Part shown: positions 8,127-17,403 of the stretch, one piece after another | Layout of the letters: every line of letters starts with the position of its first letter | Position numbering within the stretch: the stretch's first letter is position 1 | NCBI RefSeq assembly: GCF_039621805.1 | Contig: NZ_CP155073.1 | Location: 3,038,001-3,102,000, forward strand | Reading direction: 5' to 3' | Source: Paraburkholderia sp. PREW-6R | Lineage (GTDB): Bacteria; Pseudomonadota; Gammaproteobacteria; Burkholderiales; Burkholderiaceae | DNA: 64,000 nucleotides | The notes under the pieces: model-generated | Seen by the model: the letters and a program-made list of their open reading frames with translations, nothing else | Database searches by the model: none | What the model was told of the DNA's origin: nothing | Program-made: the position numbers and the translations under genes

Positions 8127-8636
8127 TCATTTCACGATCTTAAGGCGAGCCCTTCCGCCAGCTTTTGTTCCATCGTCATCGGGTTGGGTGTCATCCGGGG
8201 AGCGATCGTCTTTCGCCGTCACGCTTTCCGCCGAAGACGGCTCGACGGCACGCGGAGCAGCCGGGGTGTCGCTTTCGTCCGCAAACTCGGCATCGGCGCC
8301 CGAATCCTGCGCCTCGCCGCCTGCCGACTCGACCGGGAACGCCATCCCCTGCCCGTTCTCACGCGCATAGATTGCGAGAATATTGCTGATCGGCACCTCG
8401 ATCTTGTGCGACTTGCCGGAGAAACGCGCGCTGAACTCGATCCACTCGTTGCCCATTTGCAGCTGGCTCGTGGCCTCGAAGCTGATGTTCAACACGATTT
8501 CGTTGTCACGGACAAACTGACGCGGCACGCGCGTCTGGTTGTCGACCCGGACTGCGATGTGGGGCGTATAGCCATTATCCGTACACCACTCGTACAACGC
8601 GCGCAGCAGGTAAGGCTTGGTGGAAATCTCTTGCAT
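8127..8636 (-). CDS. sspB: ClpXP protease specificity-enhancing factor SspB
   Basis: A 169-residue adaptor that binds ssrA-tagged peptides and delivers them to ClpXP. Residues 1-110 are the SspB fold (TKPYLLRALYEWCTDNGYTPHI, split by family convention; later GNEWIEFSARFSGK and PISNILAIYARENG). The tail is acidic and disordered, ending in a basic stretch (ARLKIVK) equivalent to the ClpX-binding tail. Start at 8636 (ATG) with AGAGGA 6 nt upstream. It follows sspA on the same strand and tRNA-Thr follows it. Confidence 0.95.
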   Translation of the reverse strand: MQEISTKPYLLRALYEWCTDNGYTPHIAVRVDNQTRVPRQFVRDNEIVLNISFEATSQLQMGNEWIEFSARFSGKSHKIEVPISNILAIYARENGQGMAFPVESAGGEAQDSGADAEFADESDTPAAPRAVEPSSAESVTAKDDRSPDDTQPDDDGTKAGGRARLKIVK

Positions 8637-8716
8637 CAACAGTCCTCTAGCCGGGCGCGGGCCCGCGCAAATTCAGGCGCGCGGCGCCCTTGCCGTGAGT
8701 CAAACCCAGGCCAATC

Positions 8717-9328
8717 TCAACGACGCATCACCTTTTCCGACGGTGTCAGCGCTTCGATATACGCCGGGCGGCTGAAAATGCGCTCCGCGTACTTCATCAG
8801 CGGCGCGGCGTTCTTGGACAACTCGATGCCGTAGTGATCGAGACGCCACAGGAGCGGCGCGATCGCAACGTCGAGCATCGAAAACTCCTCGCCCAGCATG
8901 TATTTGTTCTTCAGGAAGATCGGCGCGAGCTGCGTCAGCCGGTCGCGGATGGCCAGACGCGCCTTCTCGTGATTCTTCTCCGCGGCCTTGCCCTTTTCGT
9001 TTTCCAGCGTGCCGACGTGAACGAACAATTCTTTCTCGAAGTTGAGCAGGAACAGGCGAGCGCGGGCGCGCTGCACCGGATCGGCCGGCATCAGCTGCGG
9101 GTGCGGGAAGCGCTCGTCGATATATTCGTTGATGATGTTCGACTCGTACAGAATCAGGTCCCGTTCGACGAGAATCGGCACCTGACCGTACGGATTCATC
9201 ACGGCGATGTCTTCCGGCTTGTTAAACAGGTCGACGTCGCGGATCTCGAAGTCCATGCCCTTTTCGAACAACACCAGCCGGCAGCGCTGGGAGAACGGGC
9301 AAGTTGTGCCGGAATACAGAACCATCAT
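8717..9328 (-). CDS. sspA: Stringent starvation protein A (GST-fold)
   Basis: A 203-residue RNA polymerase-associated protein of the glutathione-S-transferase fold. An N-terminal thioredoxin-like domain (LYSGTTCPFSQRCR, then GQVPILVERDLILYESN, split by motif) precedes a helical C-terminal domain (LRRLDHYG region). In E. coli SspA affects stationary-phase and stress transcription and lacks GST activity. The order petA-petB-petC-sspA-sspB is common in betaproteobacteria. Translation may start at either of two adjacent ATGs. Confidence 0.94.
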   Translation of the reverse strand: MMVLYSGTTCPFSQRCRLVLFEKGMDFEIRDVDLFNKPEDIAVMNPYGQVPILVERDLILYESNIINEYIDERFPHPQLMPADPVQRARARLFLLNFEKELFVHVGTLENEKGKAAEKNHEKARLAIRDRLTQLAPIFLKNKYMLGEEFSMLDVAIAPLLWRLDHYGIELSKNAAPLMKYAERIFSRPAYIEALTPSEKVMRR

Positions 9329-9425
9329 GATTTACGTTTCCTCAAAAAGCTGAAAGGCCAGCGCGCGGAAAAACCGTTCAGCAGGTTTCTCCTGGCGCCG
9401 GCCCCACGCCGGATGAACGGCGTGA

Positions 9426-10181
9426 TTATTTGATATGTTTCCAGTACGCGGCGTTCAGTCGCCAGGCGAAAAAGCTCAGGATACCGAGGAACATCAGCAC
9501 CCACACGCCAAGCTGCTTGCGGGTCTTCTGCGTTGGTTCGGACATCCACGACAGGTACGACACGAGGTCGGCCACAGCAGAATCATAATCTACCGGCGAC
9601 ATCGTCCCCGGAGTGACCTGCTGGTAGCCGACGAACTTGTGCACGGTCTCGCCGGTTTTTTCGTCGGTTTCGTCACCGAATTTCGCTGTACGTTGCCCCT
9701 GAAGCTGCCACAGCACGTGAGGCATGCTCACGTTTTCATACACCAGATTGTTCCAGCCTGTCGGCCGCGTATCGTCGCGATAAAAACTGCGCAGATACGT
9801 GTACAGCCAGTCTTTGCCACGTGCCCGCGCCTCCACCGACAGATCCGGCGGGCTCGCGCCGAACCACGCTTTCGCGTCGTCCGGGCGCATGGCCACGGTC
9901 ATCGTGTTGCCGACCTTGTCGGTGGAAAACAGCAGATTCGCCTGAATTTCGGCCGGCGTAATGCCCAGATCGGTCAGCCGGTTGTAGCGCATCAGATTCG
10001 CGCTATGGCAATTCAGGCAGTAGTTTACAAACAATTGCGCGCCATGCTGCAAAGAAGCGAAATTTTCCGCGTTATCGGGCGCGCGGTCGAGAGGGAAATT
10101 ATCGTCCGCGTGCACCGGAGCGCCCAGCACCGCAAGCAGTGTCGCGCCGATCAGCGCGCACTTCGTCAGCAGTCTTTTCAT
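9426..10181 (-). CDS. petC: Cytochrome c1 of the bc1 complex
   Basis: A 251-residue periplasm-facing haem c subunit. A signal peptide (to about residue 25, VHA-D) precedes the haem site CLNCH at 55-59. The likely distal Met ligand lies in the region around MPHVLW. A C-terminal membrane anchor (GVWVLMFLGILSFFAW) ends in a basic tail. It passes electrons from the Rieske centre to cytochrome c. Last gene of petABC, 22 bp after petB. Confidence 0.95.
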   Translation of the reverse strand: MKRLLTKCALIGATLLAVLGAPVHADDNFPLDRAPDNAENFASLQHGAQLFVNYCLNCHSANLMRYNRLTDLGITPAEIQANLLFSTDKVGNTMTVAMRPDDAKAWFGASPPDLSVEARARGKDWLYTYLRSFYRDDTRPTGWNNLVYENVSMPHVLWQLQGQRTAKFGDETDEKTGETVHKFVGYQQVTPGTMSPVDYDSAVADLVSYLSWMSEPTQKTRKQLGVWVLMFLGILSFFAWRLNAAYWKHIK

Positions 10182-10203
10182 TTAGTGTTCTCCTGGCTCG
10201 CGA

Positions 10204-11583
10204 TTAGTGAGGCTTGAACCGCACCCGTTCCGGCGGCTGCCTGAACCTCCCAAGCCTCGTCCAGAAGGGCATGCCGAGGAAAAACGCGAAGTAAATCAAC
10301 GCGCAGATCTGCGCGATCAACGTCGACGCTGGCGACGGCGGTTTGGTGCCGAGAAAGCCCAGCGTCAGGAACGCGATCACGAAAATCCCGTAGAACACCT
10401 TGTGAAAAAACGGCCGGTAACGAATCGACTTGACCGGCGAGCGGTCGAGCCACGGCAGGAAAAACAGCGAAATCACCGCGCTGCCCATCACCACCACGCC
10501 CCAGAATTTCGACTCGGTGAAGGCCATGGCCAGAATCACCAGCACGGCGAGGACCGGCAGACCGATTTTCCACTTGCCGCGCGCGCGCACCAGCGCGAGC
10601 AGCCCAAGCAACGCGATGACGACCATCAGCACGATCTTGAAGGGATCCGTCGTGGCACGCAGCATTGCGTAGAACGCGGTGAAGTACCAGACCGGCGCAA
10701 TTTCGGGCGGCGTTTGCAGCGGGTTGGCCGGCACGAAGTTGTTCGCTTCGAGGAAGTAGCCGCCCATCTCCGGCGCGAAGAAAATGATCGCGGCAAAGAT
10801 AAGCAGGAACACTGACACGCCCATGAAGTCGTGTACCGAGTAGTACGGGTGAAACGGAATGCCGTCGAGCGGAATGCCGTCCGGGTCTTTCTTCGCCTTG
10901 ATTTCGACGCCGTCCGGATTGTTCGAGCCGACTTCATGCAGCGCGACGAGGTGCGCCACCACCAGCCCGAGCAGCACGAGCGGAATCGCGATCACGTGGA
11001 ACGCGAAGAAACGGTTCAACGTAACGTCCGACACCACGTAGTCGCCGCGAATCCACAGCGACAGGTCCGGCCCGATGAACGGGATCGCCGAAAAGAGATT
11101 CACGATCACCTGTGCGCCCCAGAACGACATCTGCCCCCACGGCAGCAGGTAGCCGAAGAACGCCTCGGCCATCAGACACAGGAAGATTGCGCAGCCGAAA
11201 ATCCACACCAGCTCGCGCGGCTTGCGATACGAGCCGTACATGAGGCCGCGGAACATGTGCAGGTACACGACCACGAAGAACATCGACGCGCCCGTGGAGT
11301 GCATGTAGCGAATCAGCCAGCCCCACGGCACTTCCCGCATGATGTACTCGACCGACGAGAACGCGAGCGTCGAGTCGGGCTTGTAGTTCATCGTGAGGAA
11401 AATGCCGGTGACGATCTGATTGACCAGCACCAGCAGCGCGAGCGACCCGAAGAAGTACCAGAAGTTGAAGTTCTTCGGCGCGTAGTACTCGGAAACGTGC
11501 TTTTTCCAGGTGGACGTGAGAGGAAAACGCCGGTCGATCCAGCCGACCAGCCCGGTCGTCTCTACTTCATGTTCGATCGCCAT
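10204..11583 (-). CDS. petB: Cytochrome b of the bc1 complex
   Basis: A 459-residue membrane subunit with about eight TM helices and two b haems that oxidises ubiquinol at the Qo site. Visible signatures are the HSTGAS and YLHMFRG segments of helix B, PWGQMSFWGA, HVIAIPLVLLGLVVAH in helix D, and PPEIAPVWYF, the Qo PEWY-like loop region. The C-terminus is an extended multi-helix region. The start codon overlaps the petA stop (TAATG), so the two are translationally coupled. Confidence 0.96.
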   Translation of the reverse strand: MAIEHEVETTGLVGWIDRRFPLTSTWKKHVSEYYAPKNFNFWYFFGSLALLVLVNQIVTGIFLTMNYKPDSTLAFSSVEYIMREVPWGWLIRYMHSTGASMFFVVVYLHMFRGLMYGSYRKPRELVWIFGCAIFLCLMAEAFFGYLLPWGQMSFWGAQVIVNLFSAIPFIGPDLSLWIRGDYVVSDVTLNRFFAFHVIAIPLVLLGLVVAHLVALHEVGSNNPDGVEIKAKKDPDGIPLDGIPFHPYYSVHDFMGVSVFLLIFAAIIFFAPEMGGYFLEANNFVPANPLQTPPEIAPVWYFTAFYAMLRATTDPFKIVLMVVIALLGLLALVRARGKWKIGLPVLAVLVILAMAFTESKFWGVVVMGSAVISLFFLPWLDRSPVKSIRYRPFFHKVFYGIFVIAFLTLGFLGTKPPSPASTLIAQICALIYFAFFLGMPFWTRLGRFRQPPERVRFKPH

Positions 11584-12203
11584 TACGCTTCTCCTTTCTC
11601 GTCCTTGCCGATCACGAGGCCGGTGGCCGACGTGAACATGTAGGGCGGAATGTCGAGATTCTGCGGCGCGGGTTTGTTCTTGAAAACGCGACCGGCCATG
11701 TCATAGGTCGAACCGTGGCAAGGACACAGGAAGCCGCCTGGCCAGTCGTCTGGAAGATTGGGCTGCGGCCCCTCCTGGAAGCGTGGCGTCGGCGTGCAGC
11801 CCAGGTGGGTGCACACGGCAACGGCGACGAAAAGGTTCTTGTGGTCCGTGCGCGAACGGAACTCGTTGTTGCAGTACGCCGGCAACGGCATCGAAAACGG
11901 ATTTTTGGTGTGGGGATCGGCTACTTCATTGTCGGCTTTCTGGACATCGGCCAGCATCCTGTCGGTGCGGTTGATGATCCATACCGGCTTGCCGCGCCAG
12001 GCCACGGTCTTCATGTCGCCGGGCTTGAGATCACTGATATCGACTTCGACCGGGGCGCCTGCTGCCTTGGCCTTTTCAGATGGTGCAAACGAACTAACAA
12101 AGGGTATAACGGTGGCCACGCCTCCCAGGCCACCCGCTGCGGTCGTCGCTATCAGCCAGGTACGGCGGCTGCCGTCGACGCGTTCATCTTCCTTGTCTCG
12201 CAT
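11583..12203 (-). CDS. petA: Ubiquinol-cytochrome c reductase, Rieske iron-sulfur subunit
   Basis: A 206-residue [2Fe-2S] subunit of complex III. The N-terminus carries a twin-arginine signal/anchor (SRRTWL, residues 12-17, then a hydrophobic stretch), consistent with export by the Tat system encoded at 14586-16221. Cluster ligands are C131, H133, C160 and H163 in CTHLGC and CPCHGS, with a disulfide pair C136/C162. I start at 12203 because family members begin MRDKE; an upstream frame to 12281 adds non-conserved sequence. First gene of petABC. Confidence 0.95.
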   Translation of the reverse strand: MRDKEDERVDGSRRTWLIATTAAGGLGGVATVIPFVSSFAPSEKAKAAGAPVEVDISDLKPGDMKTVAWRGKPVWIINRTDRMLADVQKADNEVADPHTKNPFSMPLPAYCNNEFRSRTDHKNLFVAVAVCTHLGCTPTPRFQEGPQPNLPDDWPGGFLCPCHGSTYDMAGRVFKNKPAPQNLDIPPYMFTSATGLVIGKDEKGEA

Positions 12204-12434
12204 CACACGCCCCACTTCTGAGTTGGATTTTTCCTTCACGTCGCTTCTACCGACGCTAGTTTGCGCGAATGGAGTCGCCATTTACAAGGGCTCACTACCA
12301 AAAACCGTGCGAAGCCCTTGATAAATCAGGGTTTCTCCGTACGGATCGAAGACTTTTTTGCGCGCCCTTTTAAGTGCTTTCTTCGTTATTCGTGTCTTTT
12401 TCTTCGGTAATGCGTTTTATGTGAATCCTGCCAT

Positions 12435-13181
12435 TCAAACCGGATTAGGAATATCGATAAAAACGTGTTCGATATCGAATTGCTCGGACAGGTGCTTACC
12501 CAACGCCTGCACACCGAAGCGCTCCGTCGCATGATGGCCGGCGCCGACGAAAGCCACCCCGCTTTCCGCCGAGGTATGCATGACCGACTCCGACACCTCG
12601 CCCGTCAGATACACGTCTGCACCGGCGGTGATGGCGGCGTCGAACATGCCTTGCGCCGCGCCCGTGCACCACGCGACGCGACGCAATTCCCCGTCAGGAT
12701 CGCCGAACACGAGTGGCGCGCGGCCCAGCGTCTGTTCGATTTCGGCAGTGAGGTGCGACAGTGTGATCGGCATCGGAAACGTGGCGAGCCAGCCCAGGTC
12801 GTTTTCGCCGAAGCGCGCGTCGCTGATCCAGCCCATCTTCGCGCCGATTTGCGCGTTGTTGCCGAACTCGGGATGATCATCGAGCGGCAGGTGATACGCG
12901 AAGAGGTTCAGGTCGTTGCCGAGCAGCAGTTTCAGGCGCGCGTATTTACGGCCTGTGATCTGCGGTGCTTCGTTGCGCCAGAAGTAGCCGTGGTGGACCA
13001 GCACCGCGTCCGCGCCCCAGTCGAGCGCGGCTTCCAGGAAGGCCACCGACGCAGTCACGCCGGTCGCGAGGCGGTTCACTTTGCGACGCCCCTCGACCTG
13101 CAGACCATTGGGGCAGTAGTCCTTGAAGCGCGCGGTTTGAAGGAGATTGTTCAAGTACAATTCGAGTTCGATCCGATCCAT
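12435..13181 (-). CDS. Nif3-like dinuclear metal-centre protein (YbgI family)
   Basis: A 248-residue protein of the Nif3/YbgI/DUF34 family, which form toroidal hexamers with a dinuclear metal site. Metal ligands are visible in VHHGYFW (about 61-67), HLPLDDHP, and the C-terminal GHHATERFG. Enzymatic function is not agreed; links to GTP cyclohydrolase-like and metal chaperone roles have been proposed. The ATG has AGAGGA 4 nt upstream. It is divergent from the protease gene with only 19 bp between start codons. Confidence 0.92.
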   Translation of the reverse strand: MDRIELELYLNNLLQTARFKDYCPNGLQVEGRRKVNRLATGVTASVAFLEAALDWGADAVLVHHGYFWRNEAPQITGRKYARLKLLLGNDLNLFAYHLPLDDHPEFGNNAQIGAKMGWISDARFGENDLGWLATFPMPITLSHLTAEIEQTLGRAPLVFGDPDGELRRVAWCTGAAQGMFDAAITAGADVYLTGEVSESVMHTSAESGVAFVGAGHHATERFGVQALGKHLSEQFDIEHVFIDIPNPV

Positions 13182-13200
13182 ATATTCCTCTAGTCTTCAG

Positions 13201-14424
13201 ATGCTTAGACGCTTTTGGCTGTTCTTTGCCCAAGCGGTGACCGTGCTGTTGGCGCTGATGTTCATCATCGCGACCCTCAAACCGCAGTGGCTCCAGCGTC
13301 AAGGGCAGTTCGGCAAGCAGCTTGCCGAACCGATCGTGGCCCTGCGCGAAGTCGCGCCGGGAATCGGCAGCGGCCCTGCTCAGGCGTCCTATGCGGACGC
13401 GGCGCAAAAGGCGATGCCGGCGGTCGTCAACGTGTTCTCAAGCAAGGATGGCTCGCTGCCGCCCGACCCGCGCGCCAAAGACCCGTTATTCCGCTACTTT
13501 TTCGGCGACAAGAACAACCGCAAGCAGCAGGAGCAACCCGCAGCCAACCTCGGCTCGGGAGTGATAGTGAGTTCGGAAGGTTACATTCTAACGAACCAGC
13601 ACGTCGTGGACGGCGCCGATCAGATTGAAATCGCACTGGCCGACGGGCGCACCACCAACGCCAAGGTCATCGGCGTCGATCCCGAAACGGATCTGGCCGT
13701 GCTCAAGGTGAACATGACCAATCTGCCCACCATCACGCTCGGCCGCATGGACCAGACGCGCGTGGGCGACGTGGTGCTTGCGATCGGCAATCCGTTCGGT
13801 GTCGGGCAGACGGTGACCATGGGCATTGTGAGCGCGCTCGGGCGCAATCACCTCGGCATCAACACATTTGAAAACTTCATTCAGACCGACGCGGCAATCA
13901 ATCCGGGCAACTCGGGCGGCGCGCTGGTCGATGTGAACGGCAATCTGCTCGGCATCAACACAGCGATTTATTCGCGCTCCGGTGGCTCGCTGGGCATTGG
14001 CTTTGCGATTCCCGTGTCGACGGCTCGAAGCGTGCTCGAAAGCATCATCACGACGGGTTCGGTCACGCGCGGCTGGATCGGCGTGGAGCCGCAGGATGTC
14101 ACGCCGGAGATCGCGGAGTCGTTCGGGCTCGACCAGAAGTCGGGGGCGATCGTTGCGGGTGTGCTGAAAAACGGGCCTGCAGATCGTGCGGGTATCAAGC
14201 CGGGTGACATCCTGCTAAGTGTGAACGGCCAGGAGATCACCGACACCACGCGTCTATTGAACGTGATCGCGCAGATCAAGCCCGGCACGTCCGCGAAGGT
14301 ACATCTGGTACGCAAGAGCCGTGAGCTCGATCTGGATGTGATGATCGGCAAGCGGCCACCACCGCCCAAGCAGCAGCCTGATGATAATGGCGGCGGCGGT
14401 GATCAGGACGACGATGGCGGCTAA
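13201..14424 (+). CDS. DegQ/DegS-like periplasmic serine protease, one PDZ domain
   Basis: A 407-residue trypsin-like HtrA-family protease. An N-terminal membrane anchor or uncleaved signal (residues 6-26) precedes the catalytic domain with H134 (TNQHVVDG), D164 (PETDLAV) and S238 (NPGNSGGA). One PDZ domain follows (about 280-390), then a Pro/Gly/Asp-rich tail. One PDZ and an N-terminal anchor resemble DegS/AlgW, which cleave anti-sigma-E factors, or the DegQ annotated in this group; which applies is open. I start at 13201, the first codon giving a standard anchor. A bidirectional terminator follows. Confidence 0.9.
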   Translation: MLRRFWLFFAQAVTVLLALMFIIATLKPQWLQRQGQFGKQLAEPIVALREVAPGIGSGPAQASYADAAQKAMPAVVNVFSSKDGSLPPDPRAKDPLFRYFFGDKNNRKQQEQPAANLGSGVIVSSEGYILTNQHVVDGADQIEIALADGRTTNAKVIGVDPETDLAVLKVNMTNLPTITLGRMDQTRVGDVVLAIGNPFGVGQTVTMGIVSALGRNHLGINTFENFIQTDAAINPGNSGGALVDVNGNLLGINTAIYSRSGGSLGIGFAIPVSTARSVLESIITTGSVTRGWIGVEPQDVTPEIAESFGLDQKSGAIVAGVLKNGPADRAGIKPGDILLSVNGQEITDTTRLLNVIAQIKPGTSAKVHLVRKSRELDLDVMIGKRPPPPKQQPDDNGGGGDQDDDGG

Positions 14425-14517
14425 CGCGTAACGCCGCGCCGATGCTATGTAGAACAGCACCCCGTCTTCATCATCCGTTTTCGCACATCACGATCTTGCG
14501 TGCATCTTCGACGCATA

Positions 14518-14552
14518 GCAAAAGGGCAGTTCGGAATGAACTGCCCTTTTGC
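14518..14552. terminator. Bidirectional rho-independent terminator
   Basis: A perfect 15-bp stem (14518-14532 with 14538-14552) and 5-nt loop. The stem ends in AAAA/TTTT so that both strands carry a U tract. It lies between the convergent protease and tatC genes. Confidence 0.88.
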
Positions 14553-14585
14553 ATGAGAAACAGTAAGACCTGAACCGCAAGCCGC

Positions 14586-15365
14586 TTAATCCGGCGCGCT
14601 GGCGTCTTGAATGGCCACGGGTTGTTTGCCTACGATCAACCGCGCCGCGATAATCCCCGCCTCGTAAAGCACAATCAGCGGCACCGCCAGAATCAGCTGC
14701 GAAAACACGTCCGGCGGCGTCACGACGGCGGAAATCACGAATGCGCCGACAATGACATACGGCCGAATTTCCTTGAGCTTTTTCAGCGTGACCAGATTCA
14801 TGCGCACCAGCAACACCACCACGATCGGCACTTCGAACGTCACGCCGAACGCAATGAACATGGTCAGCACGAAGCTCAGATAATTGTCGATGTCCGTGGT
14901 CATTTCCGCGCCGAGCGGCGCGTTGTAATGCGCCATCACGCGGAAAATGGTCGGAAACACCACGAAGTACGCGAACGCCATGCCGCACAGGAACAGCGTA
15001 TAGCTGCTCCCGACCAGCGGACCGACAAGCTTTTTCTCGTGCTGATACAGACCTGGCGCGACGAATGCCCAGATCTGATACAGCACGATAGGCAGCGCAA
15101 TCACGAAGGCGACCATCATCGTCACTTTCATCGGCACGAAGAACGAGCCGGTGACGTCGGTGACGATCATCTTGCCGTCCTTCGGCAGATTCTGCATGAG
15201 CGGCCGCGCCAGCAGCCGGAAGATATCCGGCGCCCAATACACGAGCCCGACAAACACCACGATGACTGCAAGGCCCGCGCGAATAATACGGTCGCGCAAT
15301 TCAACGAGGTGGGAAATGAAGGTCTCTTCAGTGCCTTCGTTATGGGTTTGCTGGGGGTCGCTCAC
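14586..15365 (-). CDS. tatC: Sec-independent protein translocase TatC
   Basis: A 259-residue, six-TM core of the twin-arginine translocase and its signal-peptide receptor. The N-terminal cytosolic part has the conserved FISHLVELRDRI (15-26). Typical loops include the region after TM2-TM3 (PALYQI-like: LPIVLYQIWAFVAPGLY). Third gene of tatABC. Tat substrates encoded in this window probably include PetA and the phosphatase-like protein at 47000. Confidence 0.96.
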   Translation of the reverse strand: MSDPQQTHNEGTEETFISHLVELRDRIIRAGLAVIVVFVGLVYWAPDIFRLLARPLMQNLPKDGKMIVTDVTGSFFVPMKVTMMVAFVIALPIVLYQIWAFVAPGLYQHEKKLVGPLVGSSYTLFLCGMAFAYFVVFPTIFRVMAHYNAPLGAEMTTDIDNYLSFVLTMFIAFGVTFEVPIVVVLLVRMNLVTLKKLKEIRPYVIVGAFVISAVVTPPDVFSQLILAVPLIVLYEAGIIAARLIVGKQPVAIQDASAPD

Positions 15366-15399
15366 GCCGGCCCTCGGTTAGAGATTGTCGTTCTGATCA

Positions 15400-15942
15400 T
15401 CAGAAAAACCGCGTCGGACGACGCAGGGTGGCCGGCGTATGCCGCGCGACGCGCGCCGCGCCGGACTGCACGCGCGTGCGACGCGTGGTGGCTCGCTTAT
15501 ACCAGGTGGGCATGGCCGTTTGCCTGACGCGCCAGTTCTTGCGTTTGGGCGCAGAAGCAGGCGTGCTGGTCGGCCACGAGGTTTGGCCGATGCTGTTACT
15601 GGCGCTGTTGCCGACGTCTTCGAGCGCGCCGCCGGCAATGCTTGGCGACACAGACGTGCCCGAATTCCACGCGTCGTTCAGTTCGCTTTGGTGCTTGCGC
15701 AGATTTTCCTGAACGGTGTTTTCGACATGGCTCGCCGCCGATTCGAACTCGGTTTTCATCCGACGCAGTTCGTCGAGTTCAATTTCGCGGGTGACTTCGG
15801 ACTTCACGTCGTTGATATACCGCTGCGCGCGGCCGAACAGCGCGCCGGCCGTTCGGGCGACGCGTGGCAGGCGCTCAGGCCCGAGTACGACCAGCGCGAC
15901 GACGCCGATCAGCGCCATCTTGGTTAGACCGAGGTCCAGCAT
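15400..15942 (-). CDS. tatB: Sec-independent protein translocase TatB
   Basis: A 180-residue Tat receptor component. It has a short N-terminal membrane helix (about residues 5-20), the conserved GPERLP hinge (21-26), an amphipathic helix, and a long, poorly conserved cytosolic tail rich in Ser/Thr/Arg. With TatC it binds the RR signal peptide. It lies 34 bp upstream of tatC. Confidence 0.94.
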   Translation of the reverse strand: MLDLGLTKMALIGVVALVVLGPERLPRVARTAGALFGRAQRYINDVKSEVTREIELDELRRMKTEFESAASHVENTVQENLRKHQSELNDAWNSGTSVSPSIAGGALEDVGNSASNSIGQTSWPTSTPASAPKRKNWRVRQTAMPTWYKRATTRRTRVQSGAARVARHTPATLRRPTRFF

Positions 15943-15981
15943 GAAGTGAAATGTCCGTCAGTTACGCGGGTGAACCGCGGC

Positions 15982-16221
15982 TTAGCGGTAATCGCTGGAA
16001 CGCGGCGTCTTTTCCTTCGCTTCGACGTCCACCGCGCCGTTGCGCGGCAGTTCGCGCTGATGCGCTTCGCCGGTTGGGTCGTCGGCGTCTTTCATGCCCT
16101 CTTTGAAACCCTTCACCGCGCCGCCCAGATCGGTGCCGATATTGCGCAACTTTTTCGTGCCAAACACGAGTGCGACGATCAACAACACGATCAACCAATG
16201 CCAGATACTCAACGAACCCAT
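15982..16221 (-). CDS. tatA: Sec-independent protein translocase TatA
   Basis: A 79-residue pore-forming subunit with an N-terminal membrane helix ([19 protein letters not shown], 1-19), then FGTKKL and an amphipathic helix ([11 protein letters not shown]), then a polar tail. Start at 16221, with AAGGAGAG about 6 nt upstream; an in-frame codon further upstream at 16248 would spoil the short periplasmic N-terminus. First gene of tatABC. Confidence 0.95.
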   Translation of the reverse strand: MGSLSIWHWLIVLLIVALVFGTKKLRNIGTDLGGAVKGFKEGMKDADDPTGEAHQRELPRNGAVDVEAKEKTPRSSDYR

Positions 16222-16454
16222 GACAACTCTCCTTGACCCCCACCGCACCCAGATGCGGCGAATTCGTGCGCCTTGCGGCGTGACTTGAAGCGCTTACGCT
16301 CCATCTATACGTTGCAGCGCCTCTTCCGATTCAACCCGACGCGGAATGCCATTGTGACCAGACGATCGCGTCGGCAAAATTACAACGCCTTAAAAACAAC
16401 GGCCGCGTGATCGGTGCGACCCGGGAGATGGAACCGCGCCCGTCTCCTCGCCTG

Positions 16455-16820
16455 TCAGCCCATTCTCTGCCACGGCCGCGGTCCGGCGAGAATGTGCGCG
16501 TGAATGTGATACACCTCCTGCCCGCCGCCGGGACCGGTGTTGATCACCGTGCGGAACCCGGTTTCGCCGCCTGTGTACGCCACGCCCAGCTGTTGCGCCA
16601 GCCGCGCGACCAGAACAAGCATTCTACCAAGCAGCGGCGCATCGCTTTCGCCGCAATTCGAGAGGGTCGCGATGTGCCTGCGCGGGATGACCAGCACGTG
16701 CGTTTCTGCGGCCGGATGAATGTCGCGGAAAGCGACGAACTCTTCGTCCTCGTGGACTTTGGTCGACGGGATTTCGCCGGCGGCGATCTTGCAGAACAGA
16801 CAGTTCGGGTCGTGGCTCAT
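16455..16820 (-). CDS. HIT family (histidine triad) nucleotide-binding protein
   Basis: A 121-residue Hint-type purine nucleotide phosphoramidase or hydrolase. It has the N-terminal CLFCKIAAGEIPS and the triad HIHAHIL at 105-111 (catalytic His 107 by family analogy). NCLFC with downstream His may bind zinc. Placed between tatA and the DUF4870 gene at the distal end of the his series; the linkage with hisIE is common in this group. Physiological substrate unknown. Confidence 0.92.
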   Translation of the reverse strand: MSHDPNCLFCKIAAGEIPSTKVHEDEEFVAFRDIHPAAETHVLVIPRRHIATLSNCGESDAPLLGRMLVLVARLAQQLGVAYTGGETGFRTVINTGPGGGQEVYHIHAHILAGPRPWQRMG

Positions 16821-16900
16821 CGTATTCCTGATGCTATCGGACTAAGTTGCAACGCCAGCGCCGCAGGTTCATAAGCGTTTCCGTAATAATCAGACGAAAC

Positions 16901-17296
16901 TCAGAACCATGCACGCGGATTCGCAAGCGGCTTGTTATCGTACAGATACAGCCAGCCTTTGATAATACGGTACAACATCCAGATGCTAACTGCCCATAGC
17001 ACCGGAACGCCAATCACCACGAACAACAGCGCGATACCGATAGCGTAACCAATCAGTGCCATCCAGAAAGAGCGGATCTGCCATTCGAAATGCGCTTCGT
17101 AAGGCGTGCCGACCGTGTCGGACCGTTTGACGTAGTTGATGATGATCGCAATCAGAATGGTGAGCCCACCCGTTAGCCAGTGGACCGCGTAGAGCGCATA
17201 CAGCACGTGCGTCAGCGTGCGCAGACTGCGCTCGCGCTCCGGCTCGAGCGCGTTGCGATAGACCGGCGGTGGGTAGCTCTCGTGCGACTGTTCCAT
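16901..17296 (-). CDS. DUF4870-like small membrane protein
   Basis: A 131-residue inner-membrane protein. A polar N-terminal third precedes three TM segments (about 27-52, 75-95, 98-115). The central loop YEAHFEWQIRSFW and the end YRIIKGWLYLYDNKPLANP are typical of the DUF4870/YtjA-like group. No function is known. It lies in the his-to-tat series, 107 bp after hisE. Confidence 0.75.
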   Translation of the reverse strand: MEQSHESYPPPVYRNALEPERERSLRTLTHVLYALYAVHWLTGGLTILIAIIINYVKRSDTVGTPYEAHFEWQIRSFWMALIGYAIGIALLFVVIGVPVLWAVSIWMLYRIIKGWLYLYDNKPLANPRAWF

Positions 17297-17320
17297 GCTT
17301 GCGTCCTCCCGGGGTGCGCT

Positions 17321-17350
17321 CAGATGCGGATCAGATACGGATCAGATGCG
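17321..17350. repeat. Short tandem repeat, 11-bp unit x 2.7
   Basis: CAGATGCGGAT, CAGATACGGAT and CAGATGCG in direct succession, between hisE and the DUF4870 gene. Confidence 0.7.
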
Positions 17351-17403
17351 TTCTGTCCGATGTGGACGCGCACGCGCGCCACTTCAAGACACCGCGCACG
17401 AAA

